Positions 3,989-5,054 of a stretch of DNA of 5,054 bases are shown here, piece by piece (position 1 is the stretch's first letter; each line of letters starts with the position of its first letter). The translations under genes were made by a program, and so were the position numbers. The notes under the pieces are model-generated. The model saw only the letters and a list, made by a program, of their open reading frames with translations, had not been told where the DNA came from and searched no databases. The DNA lies in contig JAUYFR010000042.1 in NCBI GenBank assembly GCA_030690855.1, forward strand, positions 1 to 5,054, given 5' to 3'. This stretch comes from Gallionellaceae bacterium (GTDB lineage Bacteria; Pseudomonadota; Gammaproteobacteria; Burkholderiales; Gallionellaceae).

Positions 3989-5054
3989 GCGCAATGCCGC
4001 AGAGACTTTACGTGGACGTTCAGCCGCCGGCTTCCAGGCCAGCTTACCTTTCAACTCCATCGCCACACGGCGTTGTGTCAACTCTGCCTCAGTAACAGCA
4101 AGATTGATCGTGCGGTTCGGAATATCGATCTCGATACGATCACCCTCTTCCACTAGACCAATTGCCCCACCCGCTGCCGCCTCTGGCGAAGCGTGGCCGA
4201 TACTCAAACCAGACGTACCACCAGAGAAGCGTCCATCCGTCAGTAAGGCGCACACTTTACCCAAGCCTTTCGATTTTAAATACGAAGTTGGATACAACAT
4301 TTCTTGCATGCCCGGCCCACCTTTTGGCCCTTCGTAGCGAATCACCACTACGTCACCCGCCACTATCTGGTCAGCAAGGATGCTTGCTGTCGCCGCATCC
4401 TGACTTTCAAACACGCGAGCACGTCCGCTAAATTTCAAGATACTGTCATCCACACCCGCTGTTTTTACGATGCAGCCATCGAGCGCAATGTTGCCGTGCA
4501 ATACCGCCAATCCACCGTCTTGTGAATACGCATGCGCCTTATCGCGAATGCAGCCAGTAGCGCGATCTGCATCTAAATTGGGATACATCATTGACTGAGA
4601 AAACGCGATGGTGGTTGGAATGCCGCCTGGCGCTGCGCGAAAAAGTTTTTTCACATTTTCGTCGGAGGTCTGCACGATGTCCCACTGTTTAAGGCCTTCG
4701 CTCATCGTTTTGCTATGTACTGTGCTGGCATTGCCATGCAGCAAACCAGCGCGCTCCAACTCACCGAGAATAGCCGCGATGCCACCCGCACGATGCACAT
4801 CTTCCATGTGGTACTCAGACGATGGCGCAACCTTGCACAAAGTGGGTACATGGCGCGACAAACGATCCATATCTTTCATGGTGAAATCGACACCCGCTTC
4901 GCTCGCAATAGCAAGTAAGTGCAGCACGGTATTGGTCGAGCCTCCCATTGCGATGTCCAAGGTCATGGCATTTTCAAACGCATCGAAAGTAGCGATATTG
5001 CGTGGCAGAACTGACTCATCTTCTTGCTCGTAATAACGTTTGCACAACTCCACA
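3920..5054 (-). CDS. ilvD: Dihydroxy-acid dehydratase IlvD, C-terminal 377 residues (start lies beyond the window)
   Basis: IlvD is a cytosolic Fe-S enzyme that dehydrates 2,3-dihydroxy-isovalerate and 2,3-dihydroxy-3-methylvalerate to the 2-keto acids that precede valine and isoleucine. E. coli IlvD has 616 residues, so about 60% is present. The first codon seen is an internal GTG (Val), not a start. Motifs counted from the window edge are MGGSTNT (36-42), VPTLCKVAPS (69-78), HMEDVHRAGG (82-91), NGCIR-like TGCIR (166-170), IVKTAGVDDSILKFSG (195-210), EGPKGGPGMQEM (241-252) and TDGRFSGGTSG (272-282). Ser277 in the last motif is the expected catalytic base. The sequence follows the long E. coli-type enzyme throughout. 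Two of the three cluster cysteines known in E. coli (49 and 122) lie upstream of the window, and probably the third (195) as well. The TGA stop overlaps the ATG of a small ORF, and the last 23 codons are repeated 140 bp downstream. The enzyme call is secure. Confidence 0.98.
   Translation of the reverse strand, partial: VELCKRYYEQEDESVLPRNIATFDAFENAMTLDIAMGGSTNTVLHLLAIASEAGVDFTMKDMDRLSRHVPTLCKVAPSSEYHMEDVHRAGGIAAILGELERAGLLHGNASTVHSKTMSEGLKQWDIVQTSDENVKKLFRAAPGGIPTTIAFSQSMMYPNLDADRATGCIRDKAHAYSQDGGLAVLHGNIALDGCIVKTAGVDDSILKFSGRARVFESQDAATASILADQIVAGDVVVIRYEGPKGGPGMQEMLYPTSYLKSKGLGKVCALLTDGRFSGGTSGLSIGHASPEAAAGGAIGLVEEGDRIEIDIPNRTINLAVTEAELTQRRVAMELKGKLAWKPAAERPRKVSAALRAYAAMVTSADKGAVRDVSQVEK
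3928..3933 (-). promoter_or_regulatory. AGGTGG ribosome binding site inside the ilvD 3' end
   Basis: AGGTGG lies 7 nt upstream of the ATG at 3920, within the QVEK codons of ilvD. It would drive translation of the 46-codon ORF and may originally have driven parA, when ilvD and parA were directly adjacent. Confidence 0.5.

Noticed and set aside
3685..4156. Two long plus-strand frames over the ilvD/parA junction
   Set aside because: They are antisense shadows of ilvD, the small ORF and parA, with no recognisable domain and no convincing start site.
1..5054. CRISPR array, tRNA, transposase or defence system
   Set aside because: No regularly spaced repeats, cloverleaf sequence or relevant protein motifs were seen. 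The window is explained by housekeeping genes plus two repeat-type anomalies.

Overview
All recognisable genes lie on the minus strand, so transcription runs from high to low coordinates. The gene content suggests a betaproteobacterium, perhaps Burkholderiales or Nitrosomonadales. The evidence is a small c551/c552-type cytochrome, an E. coli-like long-form IlvD, a livK-livH-livM uptake cluster and a REP-like GTCATTCCGG inverted repeat of a kind frequent in Beta- and Gammaproteobacteria. This assignment is an inference from gene types and from base composition that looks close to 50% GC; no marker gene is present.

In transcription order, the window opens with the C-terminal 377 residues of dihydroxy-acid dehydratase (ilvD, 5054-3920). 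A 46-codon small ORF follows (3920-3780). Its start codon overlaps the ilvD stop (TGATG) and its stop overlaps the start of a ParA/MinD-type ATPase gene (TAATG). The C-terminal third of the small ORF is a diverged second copy of the ilvD 3' end, including the AGGTGG ribosome binding site. The ParA-like gene (3780-3157) has no parB beside it. After 130 bp comes a gene for a small periplasmic cytochrome c (3026-2718) with a strong Shine-Dalgarno sequence, closed by a textbook intrinsic terminator (2699-2676).

Immediately after that terminator is a near-consensus sigma-70 promoter (TTGACA, 17 bp, CATAAT) for the branched-chain amino acid uptake operon. The operon encodes a LivK-type binding protein that looks like a lipoprotein (2603-1425), the LivH permease (1278-355) and the beginning of the LivM permease (374 to beyond position 1). 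Between livK and livH sits a 108-bp element bounded by perfect 25-bp inverted repeats. It ends 15 bp before a GTG start that has no visible Shine-Dalgarno sequence.

Functionally, IlvD makes the 2-keto acid precursors of valine and isoleucine, and the Liv proteins import branched-chain or related amino acids. The two systems share a theme but are separated here by parA, cytochrome c and a terminator. Most of the window is ordinary housekeeping DNA. The parts worth a second look are the duplicated ilvD tail with its coupled small ORF, the inverted-repeat element inside the liv operon, and ligand-pocket substitutions in the binding protein. I saw no tRNA, rRNA, CRISPR array, transposase, riboswitch or phage gene. 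No stretch longer than 300 bp lacks a gene.
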